Shown: positions 19,679-28,336 of the stretch, one piece after another
How positions within the stretch are numbered: the stretch's first letter is position 1
Layout of the letters: each line of letters opens with the position of its first letter
Assembly: GCA_008727115.1 (NCBI GenBank)
Contig: CP044131.1
Location: 2,108,001-2,172,000, forward strand
Direction: 5' to 3'
Source of the DNA: Comamonas testosteroni
GTDB lineage: Bacteria > Pseudomonadota > Gammaproteobacteria > Burkholderiales > Burkholderiaceae_C
DNA length: 64,000 nucleotides
The notes under the pieces: model-generated
Told to the model about the DNA's origin: nothing
Seen by the model: the letters and a program-made list of their open reading frames with translations, nothing else
The model's database searches: none
Translations under genes and position numbers: made by a program

Positions 19679-21730
19679 ATGAGCAATCCACTTCTCGAAT
19701 CCTCCTCCCTGCCCTTGTTTGACCGCATTCAGCCTGCGGATGTGGCGCCCGCCATTGACACTTTGCTGGCCCGCGCCAGCGAGGCGCTGGAGACCGTGGT
19801 GGCATCTGACTTCCCGGCGCAATGGGAAGCCATCTCAGCCGTGCTGGATGTGGCCACTGAAAAGCTGGGCACTGCCTGGTCGGCCATCAACCACCTCAAC
19901 AGCGTGGCCGACACGCCCGAGCTGCGCGCCGCCTACAACGAAGCACTGCCCAAGGTCACCGAGTTCTGGACCAACCTCGGCGCCGACGAGCGTCTGTACG
20001 CCAAGTACAAGGCCATTGACCCCACCAGTCTGAACAAGGAGCAGCGCGCCGCCTGGGTCCACGCCATGCGCGGCTTTGTGCTTTCGGGTGCCGAGCTGCA
20101 AGGCGCGGCCAAGGAGCGTTTTGCGCAGATTCAAGCTCGCTCTGCCGAACTGGCGCAGAAGTTCAGCGAAAACGCGCTGGACGCCACTGATGCCTTTGCC
20201 TACTACGCCAAGATTGACGAGTTGGATGGCGTGCCTGCCGACGTGATTGCCGCCGCCAAGGCTGCTGCAGAAGCCGATGGCAAAGAAGGCTACAAGCTCA
20301 CGCTGAAGATGCCTAGCTACCTGCCCGTGATGCAGTTTGCCAAAAGCAGCGCGCTGCGCGAGAAGATTTATCACGCCTACGTTACCCGCGCCTCCGACCA
20401 GGCCGAAGGCGATGCTGCCAAGTTTGACAACACGGCAGTGATGAAGGAAATCCTGGCCCTGCGCCAAGAAGAATCTAAGCTGCTGGGCTATAAGAATTTC
20501 GGCGAAGTCTCGGTGGTAACCAAGATGGCTGACTCTCCTCAGCAAGTCATCGCCTTCCTGCGCGACCTGGGTCAGCGCGCCAAGCCCTATGCCGAAAAGG
20601 ACGTGGCCGATCTGCGCGCCTTTGCCAAGGCCGAGTTGGGCATTGCTGAGCCTCAGCCCTGGGACTGGGCTTTCATCGGTGAAAAGCTCAAGGAAGCGCG
20701 TTATTCCTTCAGCGAACAGGAGCTCAAGCAATACTTCCCTGCACCCAAGGTGCTAGCCGGTCTGTTCAAGATTGTCGAAACCCTGTTTGAAGTCTCCATT
20801 CGCCGCGACGAAGCACCGGTGTGGAATTCCTGCGTGGAGTTCTATCGAATCGAGCGCGCCACCGCCCAAGGGCCGCAACTGGTCGGCCAGTTCTATCTGG
20901 ACCCACAGGCCCGCAAGGGCAAGCGCGGTGGCGCCTGGATGGACGATGTACGTACGCGCTGGATGCGCCCCGATACGCACCAGCTGCAAACGCCCGTGGC
21001 CCATCTGGTCTGCAACTTTGCCTCAGGCGTCGATGGCAAGCCCGCCTTGCTCACCCATGACGATGTGATCACCCTGTTCCACGAAACCGGCCACGGCCTG
21101 CATCACATGCTCACCCAGGTCAACGAGCGCGATGTCTCTGGCATCTCCGGCGTGGAGTGGGATGCCGTTGAGTTGCCCAGCCAGTTCATGGAAAACTTCT
21201 GCTGGGAATGGGATGTGCTCAAGCACATGACCGCTCATGTCGACACCAGCGAGGCCCTGCCCCGTGCGCTGTTCGACAAGATGATTGCCGCCAAGAACTT
21301 CCAGTCCGGCATGCAAACCCTGCGCCAGATCGAGTTCGCGCTGTTCGACATGCTGCTGCATACCGAGCACAACCCGGCAGACGACTTCATGGCTCTGCTC
21401 AAAAAGGTGCGCAGCGAAGTGGCTGTGCTGCCCTCGCCCGCCTACAACCGCATGGCCCACACCTTCAGCCATATCTTTGCAGGCGGCTATGCAGCAGGCT
21501 ACTACAGCTACAAGTGGGCCGAGGTACTGAGTGCCGATGCCTATGCGGCCTTTGAAGAGACTGCACTGGCCGACGGCTCGCCCAACCTCGAGACCGGCCG
21601 CAAATACCGCGAGTCCATCCTGGAAGCTGGTGGCAGCCGTCCGGCCATGGAATCCTTCAAGGCCTTCCGCGGTCGTGAACCTCAGATCGATGCACTGCTG
21701 CGTCACCAAGGTATGAGTCAAGCCGTCTAA
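19679..21730 (+). CDS. prlC: M3-family oligopeptidase (oligopeptidase A type)
   Basis: 683 residues. The zinc-binding motif HETGH lies in TLFHETGHGLHHML (about residue 467), followed by the third ligand Glu in SGVEWDAVELPSQFMENF. This is the M3A thimet/oligopeptidase A pattern; length matches OpdA/PrlC. A cytoplasmic metallopeptidase that degrades short peptides, including cleaved signal peptides. No signal sequence. The start MSNPLLESSSLPLFDRI is typical. Monocistronic, with a terminator after it. Confidence 0.92.
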   Translation: MSNPLLESSSLPLFDRIQPADVAPAIDTLLARASEALETVVASDFPAQWEAISAVLDVATEKLGTAWSAINHLNSVADTPELRAAYNEALPKVTEFWTNLGADERLYAKYKAIDPTSLNKEQRAAWVHAMRGFVLSGAELQGAAKERFAQIQARSAELAQKFSENALDATDAFAYYAKIDELDGVPADVIAAAKAAAEADGKEGYKLTLKMPSYLPVMQFAKSSALREKIYHAYVTRASDQAEGDAAKFDNTAVMKEILALRQEESKLLGYKNFGEVSVVTKMADSPQQVIAFLRDLGQRAKPYAEKDVADLRAFAKAELGIAEPQPWDWAFIGEKLKEARYSFSEQELKQYFPAPKVLAGLFKIVETLFEVSIRRDEAPVWNSCVEFYRIERATAQGPQLVGQFYLDPQARKGKRGGAWMDDVRTRWMRPDTHQLQTPVAHLVCNFASGVDGKPALLTHDDVITLFHETGHGLHHMLTQVNERDVSGISGVEWDAVELPSQFMENFCWEWDVLKHMTAHVDTSEALPRALFDKMIAAKNFQSGMQTLRQIEFALFDMLLHTEHNPADDFMALLKKVRSEVAVLPSPAYNRMAHTFSHIFAGGYAAGYYSYKWAEVLSADAYAAFEETALADGSPNLETGRKYRESILEAGGSRPAMESFKAFRGREPQIDALLRHQGMSQAV

Positions 21731-21747
21731 GCGAAGGCTCTGCCCAC

Positions 21748-21771
21748 AAGCGCCCGGAAGGGCGCTTTTTT
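21748..21771 (+). terminator. rho-independent terminator of the oligopeptidase gene
   Basis: AAGCGCCC, GGAA loop, GGGCGCTT and a T6 run. Confidence 0.9.
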
Positions 21772-21926
21772 CATGCCTCAGCCACATTGCAACTGACAGT
21801 GCCTGACTCAATGGAAGAAGCAGTCAAGGACACACCAGGGCTTGTCATCAATCCTTGTCCATGCAAGCTATGCTCTGATTCTTGGCGCTTGCGCTCTCCA
21901 CCCACCCTTCATTGATCAAGATTGAG

Positions 21927-22631
21927 ATGCCACGATCTTTCATAGCCCCACATTCAGCTACCCAAAACTCCGCTGGCAGCACTTTGCTGCTGGCAGCATT
22001 GATCTCTGCCGCTGCAGCATTGGCCAGTGCTCCCAGCCAAGCACAGAACCTATATCGCAGCGTTGGGCCCGATGGACGGGTTACTTATTCAGATCGTGCA
22101 ATCAGCCCCAGCGTAAAGTCCAGCGCCGAAATCTCCAGCAGCGCAAATGCCGGAGCCTCATCCGGCAACCTTCAGCTGCCTTACGAACTGCGTCAGATCG
22201 CCAATCGCTACCCTGTCACGATCTACACCGGCAAAGACTGTGCCCCCTGCGACGAGGCTCGCACACACCTGCAAAACCGGGGTATTCCTTTCAGCGAGCG
22301 CACCATAGACAGCAATAGCGACGTCTCTGCACTGAGAAAACTCAGCGGCCAGGACAGCCTGCCCTTTGCCACCATCGGCAATCAACACCTCAAAGGTTTC
22401 AGTGCCGACAGCTGGGATCAAGATCTGACTGCTGCAGGCTATCCCAAGCAACCTCAACTGCCGGCAAACTACCGGGCGCCAGCACCCAAGCCTCTGACAA
22501 CGCCTGCGCCAGCCGAACCGAGCAAGGCTGGTACAAGTCGCGCGGCAGTGCACACCGAAAATCCTGCACAGCCTGCTGCACCGGCTCCTGGTATGCCTAC
22601 CCCCAGCAACCCCGCAGGTCTGCGCTTTTAA
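21927..22631 (+). CDS. secreted DUF4124 plus glutaredoxin-like domain protein
   Basis: 234 residues. A signal peptide (residues about 1-45, STLLLAALISAAAALASAPSQA) is followed by a DUF4124 motif (NLYRSVGPDGRVTYSDR) and a thioredoxin-fold domain starting PVTIYTGKDCAPCDEARTHL, with a CxxC redox pair and the cis-Pro region LPFATIGNQHLKGF. The tail is Pro/Ala-rich. This suggests a periplasmic thiol-disulfide protein; substrate unknown. An earlier TTG would lengthen it by 15 residues, but the ATG at 21927 gives a better signal sequence. Confidence 0.75.
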   Translation: MPRSFIAPHSATQNSAGSTLLLAALISAAAALASAPSQAQNLYRSVGPDGRVTYSDRAISPSVKSSAEISSSANAGASSGNLQLPYELRQIANRYPVTIYTGKDCAPCDEARTHLQNRGIPFSERTIDSNSDVSALRKLSGQDSLPFATIGNQHLKGFSADSWDQDLTAAGYPKQPQLPANYRAPAPKPLTTPAPAEPSKAGTSRAAVHTENPAQPAAPAPGMPTPSNPAGLRF

Positions 22632-22649
22632 TTTTTCAGCATAAACAAG

Positions 22650-22697
22650 CTTCAGCCCTTATGTGGAAAGCGCATTAAGCTATTATTTTTGATAAGC
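22650..22697 (+). repeat. dispersed intergenic repeat, family A (diverged)
   Basis: CAGCCCTTATGTGGAAAGCGC followed by AAGCTATTATTTTTGAT. Shares its left half with the copy at 5204. Confidence 0.6.
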
Positions 22698-22705
22698 CGT
22701 CAATA

Positions 22706-22736
22706 AAAAAACCACTGACTGATGCCAGTGGTTTTT
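22706..22736. terminator. bidirectional terminator between the glutaredoxin-like gene and rpiA
   Basis: AAAAACCACTG and CAGTGGTTTTT form an 11-bp stem usable from both converging genes. Confidence 0.9.
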
Positions 22737-22760
22737 GGATACTCAGCTTAAAGCGCTGGC

Positions 22761-23459
22761 TTAGTACACCAAGGTCTCAACTCCTTGCGATGTACCCAGC
22801 AGACAGACCGCAGCCTTCTGGTGCGCAAACACACCCACAGTGACCACGCCAGGCCATTGGTTGACTTCTGATTCAAAAGCCAGAGGCTCGGCAATCTTCA
22901 GGCCGCGCACGTCCAGAATGTGCTGGCCGTTGTCGGTCACCAAAGGTGCGCCATCCTTCAGGCGGATCTGAGCGGTCACGCCTTCGCCCATGGCTTCAAA
23001 GCGGCGTGCAATCTGCGCAGCCGCCATGGGAATCACTTCCACGGGCAGCGGAAAATTGCCCAGCACCTCCACGCGCTTGGATTCATCGGCAATGCAGACA
23101 AAGCGGTCGGCCAAAGCCGCCACAATCTTCTCGCGCGTCAGCGCCGCGCCGCCACCCTTGACCATATAGCCTTGGCCGTCGACCTCATCCGCACCGTCGA
23201 TATACACGGCCAAGCGCTGCACTTCGTTCGCATCGAGCACCTTGATGCCCAGAGCCTTCAAACGCTCGGTACTGGCCACGGAGCTGGAGACAGCGCCAGG
23301 GATTTGATCCTTGATTGTGGCGAGAGCATCGATGAATTTATTGACCGTGGAGCCAGTTCCCACGCCCACGATCGAGCCAGCTACCACATATTTCAGGGCA
23401 GCTTGTCCGACCAAAGTTTTCAGTTCATCTTGAGTAAGAGGTGCAGCAGTTGTCGTCAT
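22761..23459 (-). CDS. rpiA: ribose-5-phosphate isomerase A
   Basis: 232 residues, normal RpiA length. It shows the phosphate-binding [15 protein letters not shown], the YIDGADEVD catalytic loop and the [12 protein letters not shown] substrate-binding segment. Interconverts ribose-5-phosphate and ribulose-5-phosphate in the pentose phosphate pathway. The start [14 protein letters not shown] at 23459 is preferred over an ATG 12 codons upstream that would intrude into the pyrD start. Divergent from pyrD with only 34 bases between the two start codons. Confidence 0.95.
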   Translation of the reverse strand: MTTTAAPLTQDELKTLVGQAALKYVVAGSIVGVGTGSTVNKFIDALATIKDQIPGAVSSSVASTERLKALGIKVLDANEVQRLAVYIDGADEVDGQGYMVKGGGAALTREKIVAALADRFVCIADESKRVEVLGNFPLPVEVIPMAAAQIARRFEAMGEGVTAQIRLKDGAPLVTDNGQHILDVRGLKIAEPLAFESEVNQWPGVVTVGVFAHQKAAVCLLGTSQGVETLVY

Positions 23460-23493
23460 GAGGGAAAATCCAGAGAATCCTGCGATTATCTCC

Positions 23494-24540
23494 ATGTCTC
23501 TTATTCCTTACTCCCTGACGCGTCCACTTCTTTTCGGTATGGACCCCGAAGCCGCCCACGACTTCACCATGAATCTCATGGCAAAGGGCCAGAACACCTT
23601 GCTGCAAAAAGCCTGGGCTCAACCATTGGTCAACGACCCCATTGAGCTCGCCGGCCTGAAGTTTCCGAACCGCGTAGGCATGGCCGCAGGCCTGGACAAG
23701 AACGCGCGCTGCATCGACGCGCTGGCAGGCATGGGTTTTGGCTTTGTGGAAGTGGGCACCGTGACGCCCCGCCCCCAGCCCGGCAACCCCAAGCCCCGCA
23801 TGTTTCGCATCCCCGAAAAGAATGCGCTGATCAATCGCCTGGGCTTCAACAACGAAGGCCTGGACGCTTTCCTCGCCAATGTGCGTCGCTCGCAAGTGCG
23901 CGCCAAGGGGCAGCCCATGCTGCTGGGTCTGAACATCGGCAAGAACGCCACCACCCCCATTGAAGAGGCGACAAGCGATTACATCAAGGCGCTCGATGGT
24001 GTCTATCCCCACGCCGACTATGTGACGGTGAACATCAGCTCGCCCAATACCAAGAACCTGCGCGCGCTGCAAAGCGATGAAGCGCTGGATGCATTGCTGG
24101 GCGCTATCGCCAATCGTCGCGAACAACTGGCGACTGAACACGGCAAGCGTACGCCCGTGTTTGTGAAGATCGCCCCCGATCTGGATGAAGAGCAAGTGGG
24201 CGTCATTGCGGCCACGCTGCAGCGCCATGGCATGGATGGCGTGATCGCCACCAACACCACCATCAGCCGCGAAGCCGTCAAGGGCCTGCAGCACGCCGAA
24301 GAAACTGGCGGGCTGTCCGGCGCGCCCGTGCTGGAAGCCAGCAACCAAATCATTCGCCAGTTGCGCTCGGCATTGGGCAGTCGCTACCCCATTATTGGTG
24401 TGGGCGGCATCATGAGCGGTGCAGATGCGGTCAGCAAGATTCGTGCAGGTGCGGACGTGGTGCAGATCTACAGCGGCCTGATCTATCGCGGCCCGCAGCT
24501 GGTTACCGAAGCAGCCCAGGCCATCGCTCACATGCATTAA
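23494..24540 (+). CDS. pyrD: dihydroorotate dehydrogenase, class 2 (quinone-dependent)
   Basis: 348 residues. [15 protein letters not shown] and [18 protein letters not shown] form the FMN/orotate site; [11 protein letters not shown] is the class 2 pattern with catalytic Ser; the FMN phosphate site [20 protein letters not shown] and [12 protein letters not shown] close the barrel. The N-terminal amphipathic helices ([22 protein letters not shown]) attach it to the membrane and quinone pool. Fourth step of pyrimidine synthesis. The promoter must overlap the 5' part of rpiA. Confidence 0.96.
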   Translation: MSLIPYSLTRPLLFGMDPEAAHDFTMNLMAKGQNTLLQKAWAQPLVNDPIELAGLKFPNRVGMAAGLDKNARCIDALAGMGFGFVEVGTVTPRPQPGNPKPRMFRIPEKNALINRLGFNNEGLDAFLANVRRSQVRAKGQPMLLGLNIGKNATTPIEEATSDYIKALDGVYPHADYVTVNISSPNTKNLRALQSDEALDALLGAIANRREQLATEHGKRTPVFVKIAPDLDEEQVGVIAATLQRHGMDGVIATNTTISREAVKGLQHAEETGGLSGAPVLEASNQIIRQLRSALGSRYPIIGVGGIMSGADAVSKIRAGADVVQIYSGLIYRGPQLVTEAAQAIAHMH

Positions 24541-24584
24541 GAGCAGCCCCATAAGGAGTCTTGTTTAAGATCCGGGGCCGGCAC

Positions 24585-24625
24585 AAAAGAAAGCCCGTCA
24601 GCAATAGCTTGACGGGCTTTCTTTT
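24585..24625. terminator. bidirectional terminator after pyrD
   Basis: AAAAGAAAGCCCGTCA and TGACGGGCTTTCTTTT form a 16-bp stem with flanking A and T runs; it serves pyrD and the convergent yqjK-like gene. Confidence 0.92.
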
Positions 24626-24638
24626 TGTATGTTGCGGA

Positions 24639-25013
24639 TCAGCTTCGCGTGCGCTGCTGCAGCTTCAAGATCCAGGGCAGTGCAGCACTGCCCCAGCGCA
24701 TGAGCTTGCGCGGCCCCAAGACCATCAGCAAGCCACCTGCTGCTGCAGTTGCCACAGGGTGAAGGCGCACAAAGGCCATCAGCCGCTCAGGCAAGGGAGC
24801 ATCTGCATCCACCTGCGATGTAGCCGTCTTGCGCAGAGCCAGCGCCTGGGCCTTGGCTGCGGTCCGTGCCTTGATACGCGCGCGCTGCTTGGCAATACGG
24901 GCCAGCACCAGCTTTTGCTCAGCGGTGGCGGAGCTCCACAGCAGCTCATCCATACCCAAAGGCATGAGAGGCTCGGCCTCGGCAGAACTCAGGTCAGGAG
25001 ATGTGCTGTTCAT
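24639..25013 (-). CDS. YqjK-like small membrane-associated protein
   Basis: 124 residues with an Ala/Arg-rich helical middle (LARIAKQRARIKARTAAKAQ) and one likely membrane segment near the C terminus (VATAAAGGLLMVLGP). The sequence alone is weakly diagnostic. It follows the YqjE-like gene after a single base, in the order yqjD-yqjE-yqjK known from enterobacteria, and has the small, basic character of YqjK. Role probably in the envelope or stationary-phase response, by context only. Confidence 0.6.
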   Translation of the reverse strand: MNSTSPDLSSAEAEPLMPLGMDELLWSSATAEQKLVLARIAKQRARIKARTAAKAQALALRKTATSQVDADAPLPERLMAFVRLHPVATAAAGGLLMVLGPRKLMRWGSAALPWILKLQQRTRS

Positions 25014-25014
25014 G

Positions 25015-25416
25015 CTAGATCTTCTTCCTCAAAGCTTGCCAGTCAAACTTGAGCTCGCGACGTGTCAGGCGAAACGGGTTGGAGAGCTGCTTGACAGCAC
25101 AGAGCAGGCGCCAAAGTCCCAGTCCCCAGACCAGTGCCCAAGCTGCGGCCAGCAGCCAAGCCACCAGTTTGCGGTGCTCACTGTCCCAGAACTGCACCAG
25201 GACAGCCATCGAGACAATGATCAGCACCACCACCGTCAGTGCCCCCAGCACGACTGCCAGCACCAACAGCGCCTGCATGCTTCGTTTGTGCTGCTGCCAT
25301 TCCAGCTGTGCCAGATCTACCCGATCTTCGGCAGCAATCGCCGCCTCGTTCAGGTTGGCACGCCAGCTCTCAAGCAGGGAGTCAAGACCTAAAAGTGAAA
25401 TCCAGTTCACAGGCAC
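25015..25416 (-). CDS. YqjE-type phage-holin-superfamily membrane protein
   Basis: 133 residues with two membrane segments (ALLVLAVVLGALTVVVLIIVS at about 50-70 and AWLLAAAWALVWGLGLW at about 87-104), separated by a short polar turn. An amphipathic N terminus precedes them (GLDSLLESWRANLNEAAIAAEDR). This is the pattern of the YqjE/holin-superfamily III proteins. Cotranscribed with the YqjD-like gene 26 bases upstream. Function unknown. Confidence 0.75.
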   Translation of the reverse strand: MPVNWISLLGLDSLLESWRANLNEAAIAAEDRVDLAQLEWQQHKRSMQALLVLAVVLGALTVVVLIIVSMAVLVQFWDSEHRKLVAWLLAAAWALVWGLGLWRLLCAVKQLSNPFRLTRRELKFDWQALRKKI

Positions 25417-25442
25417 TTGTCCTTTTGTCGCTCAGCAAATTC

Positions 25443-25754
25443 TCAACGACGGCCCAGCATGAAGCCCAGCAACGCGCCCACAGCCAAGGCTGCGCCAGCA
25501 ACACGCCATGGCTCGTCATGGGCATAACGATCGGCAACGTCTGCCGCATCACGCGCCTGACGGGCAGCATCTTGCGCTGCACGCACGGCGGATTCGCGCA
25601 CATTGGCCATGCCATCGTCAAGACGCTGGCGCAAGGCGCTGATTTCAGGAACCTTGTCCAATTCACGGGCAGACAGCAGGCCGCGCAGATCGCTGACCAG
25701 TTTTTCCAGATCGTCTTGGGCGTGGGAAACAGCGTCGGAAACAGAGCGTGACAT
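25443..25754 (-). CDS. DUF883 (YqjD/ElaB-type) membrane-anchored ribosome-binding protein
   Basis: 103 residues: a long charged amphipathic helix (AQDDLEKLVSDLRGLLSARE and onwards) ending in a C-terminal membrane anchor VAGAALAVGALLGFMLGRR. This is the DUF883 pattern; E. coli YqjD and ElaB bind ribosomes at the inner membrane in stationary phase. First gene of the three-gene operon. The start has AAAGGAT at suitable spacing. Confidence 0.85.
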   Translation of the reverse strand: MSRSVSDAVSHAQDDLEKLVSDLRGLLSARELDKVPEISALRQRLDDGMANVRESAVRAAQDAARQARDAADVADRYAHDEPWRVAGAALAVGALLGFMLGRR

Positions 25755-26319
25755 ATCGATCCTTTCGGTGTGACTGATCTTGGGTATCGCCTACACAAGG
25801 TAGTGCAAAAAACAGCTGCGAAGCAACCTGCATCAGGGCTGGTCGCTCATAAAAACTGCAGCATGTAAACATCTTACCGAAAAGCACTGGCTGCCAGCGC
25901 TGCTGCTGCACCGCTCGGATGTCAGACAGCGACTCAAACCCGCCGTTTTCGCACAAAGCATGGCCTGGGTTGAGCCATATCAAGCATTCCGAGTCACTAC
26001 TCATGATGGCAACTGCACGCAAAGCCTCACCAGAAAGTCACTTGAGCCTCGCAAGTGGCCTCTGTACGCATTGCACCTTGCGATGTATCCAATAGTTAAT
26101 AAACCATTAATCTTTTGATTGCATGCTCAGAGACTGAGGCAGCAGACATACAGGTTCTATAGATGCAACCTGTCAGAAATCTCCTTACTTGACCCAAATC
26201 AAGTTGCGCTAGACCCTTTATTCATATAGTCATATTTACATAAAAGATATTTATTAAATACTCTTTTATGCATAAAGCATCGATGATTCGATGCCCATGC
26301 GACGATGAAAGGAAGGGCT
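25755..26319. other. intergenic region with the ttr promoter
   Basis: About 565 bases. The left part (25755-26090) shows no gene or motif beyond the promoter side of the DUF883 operon. The right part becomes AT-rich and carries the FNR/Anr-like box and -10 element of the reductase operon. Confidence 0.6.
26189..26230 (+). promoter_or_regulatory. FNR/Anr-dependent class II promoter for ttrBCA
   Basis: TTGACCCAAATCAA (26189-26202) differs from the FNR consensus TTGAT-N4-ATCAA at one base. TATAGT at 26225-26230 is a good -10. If transcription starts about seven bases after it (near 26237), the FNR site is centred at -41.5, the classical class II position. This predicts induction without oxygen. 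Confidence 0.75.
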
Positions 26320-27177
26320 ATGCCACTTCAATCCCAAGAATTCCCAGCTTGCTCAAGCAGCGGCAATGGCTGCGCCTGCAAAGGCCAACCCGCTCCCGAA
26401 ACCGCCACCCCAGTCCGTCAAGCCGCTGTCGCGTCAAGCAAGCGCGGCTTTTTGCAGGACTTGATTGCTGTCGCTGCCAGCTTTGGCTTGGCCAGCACGG
26501 CCCGAGCGGCTCTGCCCGGTGACCCCAGCTTCCAGCCCGAGCGCCGCCCCGGCATGGAAGGCAAGCGCTTTGGCATGCTGGTCGATATGCGCAAGTGCAT
26601 TGGCTGCCAGGCTTGCACCGTGAGCTGCTCGGTCGAAAACCAGCCCCCTATTGGCCAGTTCCGCACCACCGTGCTGCAGTACGAGGTCGACAAGCCCGAT
26701 AACTCCATGCCTGCCATGGTCAGCCTGCCGCGCCTGTGCAATCACTGTGACGAGCCGCCCTGCGTGCCCGTGTGCCCGGTGCAGGCCACCTTCCAGCGCA
26801 CCGACGGCATTGTGCTGGTCGATAACGAGCGCTGCGTGGGCTGTGGCTACTGCGTGCAGGCCTGCCCTTACGACGCACGCTTCATCAACCACGAGACACA
26901 GACGGCAGACAAGTGCACCTTCTGCGAACACCGCCTGGAAGCTGGCCTGCTGCCCGCCTGCGTGGAAAGCTGCGTGGGTGGAGCCCGCGTGATTGGCGAC
27001 CTGAACGATGCACACAGCGAAATCAACCAGCGCATCAACGCCCACAAGGACGAAATCAAGGTTCTCAAGCCCGGCATGAAGACCAAGCCGCACGTCTTCT
27101 ACATCGGTCTGCCCGATGAGTTCGTCGATGGCGTCGACGGCCAGGCCACGGTGCGCCTGGTGGCAGAGCATCTGTAA
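26320..27177 (+). CDS. ttrB: tetrathionate reductase-type iron-sulfur subunit B
   Basis: 285 residues. After a Tat-like segment (SSKRGFLQDLIAVAASFGLA, Lys-Arg rather than Arg-Arg) come four ferredoxin-type cysteine groups: CIGCQACTVSC, CNHCDEPPCVPVCP, CVGCGYCVQACP and CTFCEHRLEAGLLPACVESC, holding four [4Fe-4S] clusters. The subunit carries electrons between the quinol-oxidising membrane subunit and the catalytic subunit. The gene order B-C-A is that of the Salmonella ttr operon. ATG 26320 is preferred to 26305 because AAGGA lies six bases upstream. A related selenate or arsenate reductase is possible. Confidence 0.85.
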   Translation: MPLQSQEFPACSSSGNGCACKGQPAPETATPVRQAAVASSKRGFLQDLIAVAASFGLASTARAALPGDPSFQPERRPGMEGKRFGMLVDMRKCIGCQACTVSCSVENQPPIGQFRTTVLQYEVDKPDNSMPAMVSLPRLCNHCDEPPCVPVCPVQATFQRTDGIVLVDNERCVGCGYCVQACPYDARFINHETQTADKCTFCEHRLEAGLLPACVESCVGGARVIGDLNDAHSEINQRINAHKDEIKVLKPGMKTKPHVFYIGLPDEFVDGVDGQATVRLVAEHL

Positions 27178-27189
27178 AGGAGTCACCTC

Positions 27190-28230
27190 ATGCAAATCAT
27201 TGAACTCCTGACTCCCGCCTATGAAGCTGCCTGGCTGCCCTGGGCCGTGCAGTATTTCTTCCTCGTCGGTGTCGCCACCGGCGCGGCGCTGCTCACTTCA
27301 GCCTGTGTCTTTGGCCCGGCCAACGGCTTGCGCCAGCGCCTGCTGCCCACCGCCGTGCTGGTACTGGCCATGAGCGCAATCGCCGCACCCGTGGCCCTGC
27401 TGGCCGACCTGCACCAACCCGCCCGCTTCTGGCACTTTTACGCCCACCTCACCCCCTGGTCGTGGATGAGCATGGGCGCAGTACTCATGCCTTTGTTTGT
27501 GGGCCTGTGCGTGCTGATGTGCGCGCTGTGGTGGCTGGGCAAGCACAAGCTGATGCGTGCGCTGGTGCCACTGCTGGTTCTGTCCACGCTTTCCATCGTG
27601 GTCTATACCGGCGCTGAAGTCATGGTGGTGCGCTCGCGTCCGCTGTGGAACACGCTGTGGGTGCCCATCAATCTGGCGCTCAGCGGCTGGCTGGCTACCG
27701 TGGGCATGGGCTTTGTGCTGTACCGCTTCCTGCCCAAGGCCATGCAGCCCGATGCAGAAGCACTGCACGGTCTGCGCAACCTGGGGCTGTGGCTGGCCAC
27801 GGGTCTGGTGACCAGTGCGCTGACCTGGGGCGTGGCCGGCATTGCGGGCCAGAGCCCGTCCTTCGATATGGCCGTGCGCCTGTTCAAGGACTTCCCCGTG
27901 TGGCGTGCATCCATGATCGGCTCGGCCATCTTTGGTGCCGCCGTGGTGATTGCCTTGTTGCGTGGCGAGCGTCGCCTGGGCGCCAAGGGCTACACCCTGG
28001 TGCTGGGCGCAGGTCTGGCCGCATCGGCCTGGGCCTTCCGCTGGGCACTGTTTATGGGCGTGCAAGGCGTGCCCAAGTTTGGCGCAGGTCTGTATCTGTA
28101 CAGCATGCCGCTGGGCGGCGATGGCCTGATGGGCATGGTCGGCGTAGCCGGTCTGTGCGTGGCTCTGGTGGCCATGGCGACCTGGGCGCTGGAGCTGTTC
28201 CCTGCCCACAAGCCGGCTCTGGCCGCTTAA
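27190..28230 (+). CDS. ttrC: NrfD-type membrane subunit C (TtrC-like)
   Basis: 346 residues with eight to nine hydrophobic segments, starting MQIIELLTPAYEAAWLPWAV as in NrfD/PsrC/TtrC proteins, which oxidise menaquinol or ubiquinol at the outer face of the inner membrane and pass electrons to the iron-sulfur subunit. LLADLHQPARFWHFY is the conserved NrfD loop. The gene has AAGGAG upstream and starts 12 bases after ttrB, so the two are tightly coupled. Confidence 0.85.
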   Translation: MQIIELLTPAYEAAWLPWAVQYFFLVGVATGAALLTSACVFGPANGLRQRLLPTAVLVLAMSAIAAPVALLADLHQPARFWHFYAHLTPWSWMSMGAVLMPLFVGLCVLMCALWWLGKHKLMRALVPLLVLSTLSIVVYTGAEVMVVRSRPLWNTLWVPINLALSGWLATVGMGFVLYRFLPKAMQPDAEALHGLRNLGLWLATGLVTSALTWGVAGIAGQSPSFDMAVRLFKDFPVWRASMIGSAIFGAAVVIALLRGERRLGAKGYTLVLGAGLAASAWAFRWALFMGVQGVPKFGAGLYLYSMPLGGDGLMGMVGVAGLCVALVAMATWALELFPAHKPALAA

Positions 28231-28259
28231 GCAGATTTCATACGAAATACGCCTTAAAC

Positions 28260-28312
28260 CCAATACCAGCAAGCGCTGATAGCTATCAAAAATAGCAAGA
28301 AAGCGTTTGCTA
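28260..28312 (+). repeat. dispersed intergenic repeat, family A, inside the ttr operon
   Basis: CAAGCGCTGATAGCTATCAA, a close match to the family A consensus, followed by AATAGCAA and TTTGCTATT, which can pair. It fills much of the 106-base spacer between ttrC and ttrA. Confidence 0.85.
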
Positions 28313-28336
28313 TTCGCTCACACAAAGGGCAAGCAC

